DNA of 64,000 bases, from assembly GCA_026214975.1 (NCBI GenBank), contig CM047815.1:57543852-57607851 (forward strand), read 5' to 3'. The notes beneath the pieces are model-generated. The model worked only from the letters and a program-made list of their open reading frames with translations, did not search any database and was not told where the DNA came from. Positions 59,801-64,000 of the stretch are shown here, piece by piece. Position 1 is the first letter of the stretch. Each line of letters starts with the position of its first letter. The DNA comes from Gentiana macrophylla (lineage: Eukaryota; Streptophyta; Magnoliopsida; Gentianales; Gentianaceae). The translations under genes were made by a program, and so were the position numbers.

Positions 59801-60849
59801 AATCCATGAACAGACAAAACCTTGAACCTTGAAGCACGTTTACTCAAGGTAATTCTTGATCGATTAAAATCGGACCACATCCAACATCGGTTGTTGGTGA
59901 TAACACAAAATACTACTAGACTATATCGAATTTGATCCACCCGGTAAGTATTGGGAGTTTGGTTTATCCATTACCCATTACGGTTTTCGTGGACTTTGTA
60001 GTTTGAGGATCGATTGATGACCTATGGCTATTTGTAGTGAGCGAATAGGATTACGATAATAAAGGTTGGTTTAATAGACATAACCCGTGAATGGAGTTCG
60101 GTACTCGATTCTGTTCATACTCTTGTAGAACCACTGAGCGTCTCAGCCCAGTGGGAGTAATTGGATCTACACGGAAAAGAGTAGAATGAATTAGAAAGTT
60201 TATCTTTCAGAGCAAAGCTTGAGTGGTCTAGGGGTAATTCCCTAAGAAGTAGAGAGTTAATCAGACCTTGGACTCTCTTACCACTTAGTATTGCATGATT
60301 TTGTTCAAAAGCAGAAAATAGGGGTGATTCCCTGAGACTTTTCTTGCCAAACAAACGGAGTCTGGATTCATTCGGAACAAAAGGGTATTGCCTCATGAAC
60401 TTATGACAGGATGAATGTCAAGGCTTATGTCCTTTATGGATATAAAGCAAACCTCTCGGTCACTGGAAGTCATATATTTCTACAATATGTGGAGTTGACC
60501 AGAATATTGATAAGTCTTTTATAGACTGGATATCAATTTTAGTACTGTAGTGAATATATACATATATATATTAGTGTTTGTGAAGGATAACACTGCACCA
60601 GTTGGAATCAACATGGGTGTGTTATCTGAAGTCAGAATCTGACAATGCCACAATCCTCGCAATGAGACTTGGACAACATTCGAAGAATTTGACTAGGTCG
60701 AATTCATTAGAATCGATCCACCACAGTTTCCTATCCATCTTATTGGTTAAGATGATGCATCTGTATATGCAACATTCAACGAGGAAGTTCTACCCTATGC
60801 CTCAGGAATGACTCTCTAAATCTTCGGATCAAGAGAAATGGGATAGATT
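56896..60849 (+). mobile_element. K, decayed copia interior, mostly unreadable
   Basis: There are no long frames. The region is tied to K because it runs unbroken into the RT/RNase H remnant and polypurine tract downstream. It holds dispersed motifs: GGGGTGATTCC at about 57104, 59121 and 60321 (GGGGTAATTCC at 60231), and CCTACGACGGCA-type motifs at about 57483 and 57684. A roughly 130-bp tandem repeat lies at 58108-58470. A doublet of GGGATGTTCGATTCTC lies near 57600-57635. The part near 57000-57700 is GC-richer and may be leader sequence. Confidence 0.4.
58108..58470 (+). repeat. About 130-bp tandem repeat, 3 diverged copies
   Basis: Copies start near 58108, 58239 and 58365 with AATTGAAAAATCGGAAAATC or a variant. 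The first two share GACGATATTTGGAATCGAT and TTTGTTGTTTTTCT; the third is more diverged and keeps both ends. Confidence 0.8.
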
Positions 60850-61325
60850 CTCTTTCTAGTAAGAGATGGTCGGAGTTATTGAACGTCAATTTTGATCGAA
60901 TCCTAGATTCGGCGGTTAATGAGCAAGTTTAGTATGTCCTTTAGTATCTTGAGAGAACGAGGAATAATATGCGGACATATTCATGTGTGAACTTGGATAT
61001 GTGTGATACACTGATTTTGACTTTAAGTCAGATTGAGGATGATCGTTAAGTCGATCTCGGGCTCAGTGTTTACTCTTGTGTTAAAAGCTATTGCCTGGAG
61101 GAATCCAGCAACACCAACTCGACTTTGACTAGTTGGGTGATTAGCGGCTTTTGTAGTAGCTATAGAGGCGATATAGCTTAAGGATTTCCTTTTCATATCT
61201 GGGAGCGATTCTTGATTTGGAAGCCGATACCACACCATTGTGCAAACGATAAAGGGGTAGCTTATAAGGATTTTCGAAATCACTAGAGGTCAAAAGCATA
61301 TTGGGAAAGTACCACATGATTAGAT
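60850..61325 (+). pseudogene. K, remnant of copia RT end and RNase H
   Basis: With many stops and frame changes the plus strand reads VGVIERQF and SNP (typical of 'VGVVSRFQSNP'), then YTDFDFKSD (61007-61033, the RNase H catalytic 'YTDADF.SD'), DDRKSISGSVFTL after removal of one base (61038-61075), AIAWRNP, AAFVVAIEAI and LKDFL, and finally RGQKHIGKVPHD (about 61280-61315, compare 'RSKHI.RKYHLIR'). These landmarks are correctly ordered and spaced for copia RNase H, and the polypurine tract follows 280 bp later. It is far older than the other elements here. Confidence 0.7.
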
Positions 61326-61603
61326 GGACCGGTAACGTTTGATTCTACGGATCGTCTCGAGCCGACAACTCGACTAATCATTAAGACCCATGACACTTAG
61401 ATGTAGGTACTCCCGAGTCAACGACCTATCCTACGACGGCACACTTCGGAGTGTACTTTGTCATCTGCAATGGTTATGATATGCTTAATGGGTACTAGAA
61501 TACGGGATGGGTCTCCATTGCTTTAGAGCAAGTGGGAGATATAGTTTGTTGTATTTTAAATAATAGGTGTGCTCTAAAACAATTAATCACATGCTTTTTC
61601 GTG

Positions 61604-61615
61604 CAAGTGGGAGAT
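61604..61615 (+). other. K, polypurine tract
   Basis: CAAGTGGGAGAT directly precedes the LTR. This form is common before 3' LTRs of Angela/Tork-type copia elements. Confidence 0.75.
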
Positions 61616-63468
61616 TGTTAAGTGTAATGCCCGAAAGACAATTTTGTAATTGTTTTATTTAATAAATGAAATGATATTATTATTCATATTTATTATTCTC
61701 ATATTCACCGATGTGACAATAGTATTTACACTTGAGTAAAACCCTAAAGTATATCGTTTATGTAATCACTTAACTCGGTGTATGGGATATACACGGGAGG
61801 ACCTGAGTTAGTGAAGATGTACTTAAAATACAATTAGCCCATAGTGAAGTTAATCGAGAGTATCGGGTCTCTCATTTAACGTGCTACTAATGCGCCTAGA
61901 ACACAATTGGTGTGATTGTCTTATCCGGACTTTCGGTTAAGAGTACCTAGTGGGGCATTTATATATGATAGATATATCATATGAAATTTGGACCGATTTG
62001 ATTAGAGTTCACGATATAATTCCGTAATCGAAGTCTTATCGAATCAATCGATGATCATATTTATGGATAAATCTTAATCTGAGGTGATCACAGTCCAATC
62101 GCTTGAATCGGTATGAGGTTTGACTTGGCGGTTAAGGATTACACCGAGTCCGTGGTCCGAATTACCTCATCTTGGCATTGTCTTTGGATTGAGTGAGTAG
62201 TACGTGTTATCACAGATACGGAATCCATTCCTTCCATTTATGGAAGTAGATAGACAGTTCCCTTATTTGTTAATCCGAGAAACTGATCGATCGGACGAGT
62301 TCATACTTACACTGATTAGCTACCAGTAAGTTGTATGAATTAATTGATCACTAGGGGTTAATGGTAAATAAGGATAAGAGGTTCTAAAAGGGTTAACGGT
62401 AACTTCCCGATTTAGAATGAGCGATCTATGGAGGATTAATCCATATGTAATGATTATATCAATGGACGCTTATTATCATTATCGTGACGAGATAAATATA
62501 ATCGATAATCGGAGGAGTGCGATCACGGGATTATGGTGGTGTATTCCGTGATTGATTTATCGAATATAATTATTACATTCGTAAGATGATTATTTATTTG
62601 ATTTATCGGAGTCGCATTGATTATTAGTCCATGGTCCCCGACGTGCCTCCAAAGTATAGCATAGCTATTCTCGGACGTCGAATCCTAATGATATTAATTT
62701 TATTCTTATTAGAATTTAATTAATCGATATGTGAATTAATTGTTTAGTGACTATTTAATTAGTTGGAACTAAATAATTAAAATAATTGGAAAAGACATTT
62801 TCCATAATCTTGGCAATTAGTGTGAATGGAAAAAATCACATTGACTAGGTCAATGGAGATGCAATTTTCGCCCCTAGCTCTTTTTTGGTAACAAGGAATT
62901 AGTTTCCTTGTGTATTAATGAAGATATGCATAAAATATTTATTGGATAAATATATTTATGGAAAGAAATAAAGATAAAAATATTCTTGATTGGTTCTAGA
63001 ATATTATGAAATTATTTTTATTTATAGGATTTATTAATAATTGATTTTGTATTAATTATTAAATCCTTGGGGCTTAAGCTTGACTCTTCTATATAAAGAG
63101 AGCTCTCCCAAGCTTAAACAAGACACTTAGAAATTTCGACTTCATCCTCCATTAATTGGAGAAGGAGGAAATTTTTGGCCAAGGGGAGAAAAGAAGGAAA
63201 AGCTTGGAGTTTTTCCGGGTAGCATATCGTAAGGATTCGAGACGAGGATTTCCTTCCACCGGGAGTTGCTCGGATCACACGTACGGAAGATCGTGGTGCT
63301 CTTCACACCAACTTTTGTTCTTTCCATTGCGGTTCTTCAACTTGGATTTTGAGATCCAAGAGGTATGTTCTACAACCCCCTTGTAGAAATAGATCTAGTT
63401 GTTTTATAACGTATATATTATAGATCTAGATCCATAAATCGCTTCCGCCGCGTATGATATTACTAACA
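61616..63468 (+). repeat. K, Angela/BARE-like LTR
   Basis: This 1853-bp segment begins TGTTAAGTGTAATGCCCGAA and ends GATATTACTAACA. Its head (ATGCCC..AAGACAATTTTGTAAT, TTTAATAAAT) resembles Angela/BARE LTRs, which are also about 1.8 kb. TATA box CTATATAAAG at 63089-63098, then an R/U5-like region. It carries no gene. A polypurine tract lies on its left and a primer-binding site on its right. Confidence 0.7.
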
Positions 63469-63469
63469 G

Positions 63470-63481
63470 TGGTATCAGTCG
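63470..63481 (+). other. Primer-binding site after the K LTR
   Basis: TGGTATCAGTCG starts two bases after the LTR; nine bases match the initiator tRNA-Met complement. Confidence 0.65.
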
Positions 63482-64000
63482 CCTGGTGATCTATATTTAT
63501 ACGTATAAAATATTAGATCTAAGGAGTGGAATATGCATGTGTAGATTGCATTATTTTCGTTTTAATTTTATTATTTTCGAAAATTTCATGATGAATGCTT
63601 GTGATTGTCGTGGTTGAAGAGATGGATTGGGGTTGGTACTGTTTACCCGTAGATCTATTTTGTAGCTCTTTTGATTAGTATCAATTGAGCATAGGATTTG
63701 TAATTTAATTATGTTGAATTTGAAAAAAAATTGTAAAAGGTAGTACATTTTGTATTTATTTTTTTGGTTCCGGGTTCGAGACGACGAAGATCATGGTGTT
63801 GAAGATCATCAAAAGGTAAAGACGGGAGGAGGCCGAATTGTTTAATTAAAACTTTTTTTTTTCCGTCGGCAATTCTTTTTTGGCGGCTGCAAATTTTTTT
63901 TTCTTGTAACCTAATGTATTAGGTTTGGCCGCAAGTTTTGAGCAAATAAAATATAAAAAAAAATTTATTTGCATAACAGCCGTGTGAAGAAAAAAAAATC
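63482..64000 (+). mobile_element. Start of a further copia interior (leader)
   Basis: This non-coding A/T-rich sequence follows the PBS and runs off the window. No gag start is seen yet. It is consistent with the long leader of Angela-type elements. Confidence 0.4.

Noticed and set aside
56896..60849. Large coding-free retrotransposon derivative (LARD)
   Set aside because: Downstream RT and RNase H landmarks in correct order show that it is a decayed coding copia interior, although the left part remains unread.

Overview
The window is plant nuclear DNA, almost certainly an angiosperm and probably a eudicot. Every recognisable coding stretch is a decayed retroelement gene. LTR retrotransposons of the Ty1/copia and Ty3/gypsy types lie inside one another. 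I see no ordinary single-copy host gene, rRNA, tRNA or CRISPR array. The lineage names (SIRE/Maximus, Tork, Angela, Ale/Retrofit-like, Athila-like) rest on motif memory and layout, not on a phylogeny. The letters A to K below are mine.

Positions 1 to about 36.9 kb are one nested stack, and each junction can be read from a 5-bp target-site duplication (TSD). The outermost layer, E, is a minus-strand gene of the 'putative gypsy type transposon' (Transposase_28-like) kind, with its 5' half at 35458-36018 and its 3' half at 1-2185. Copia element C (minus, 2186-35457, TSD GACTT) splits E. SIRE-like copia element A (plus, 3461-31543, TSD ATCCT) splits the reverse transcriptase of C. The extra ORF of A is broken twice: by gypsy-like insertion D (11594-14960, possible TSD GTGAG) and by SIRE-like element B (plus, 15144-29560, TSD ACCTC). 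B itself holds a 509-bp solo LTR placed on its gag start codon (16983-17491, TSD ATGGA).

Positions 36.9-54.1 kb hold a long reverse-oriented LTR (J) split by element F (minus, 38257-51992, TSD AGACT), a near relative of B, followed by a truncated Tork-like copia pol (G, minus). SIRE-like element H (plus, from 54102) splits the integrase of G. The gag of H is cut at 56680 by a gypsy LTR fragment (I), followed by about 4.7 kb of strongly decayed copia interior (K). K ends in a polypurine tract and an Angela/BARE-like LTR (61616-63468), which is itself followed by a primer-binding site and new interior sequence.

A, B and F share one gene plan: LTR, PBS, gag (zinc knuckles, coiled coil), a stop plus a conserved T-rich TAG signal, pol (protease, integrase, reverse transcriptase, RNase H), a spacer, a third large ORF, polypurine tract, LTR. 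In B and F the third ORF has a conserved TATA-containing leader and encodes an unusual soluble-looking protein with an RGG-type segment. The two points I would examine first are this third ORF with its apparent promoter and a series of seven covarying hairpins in the leader of D. A caution: sequence differences in B and F cluster at CAG/CTG trinucleotides in a way that looks like base-calling error, so some frameshifts may not be real.
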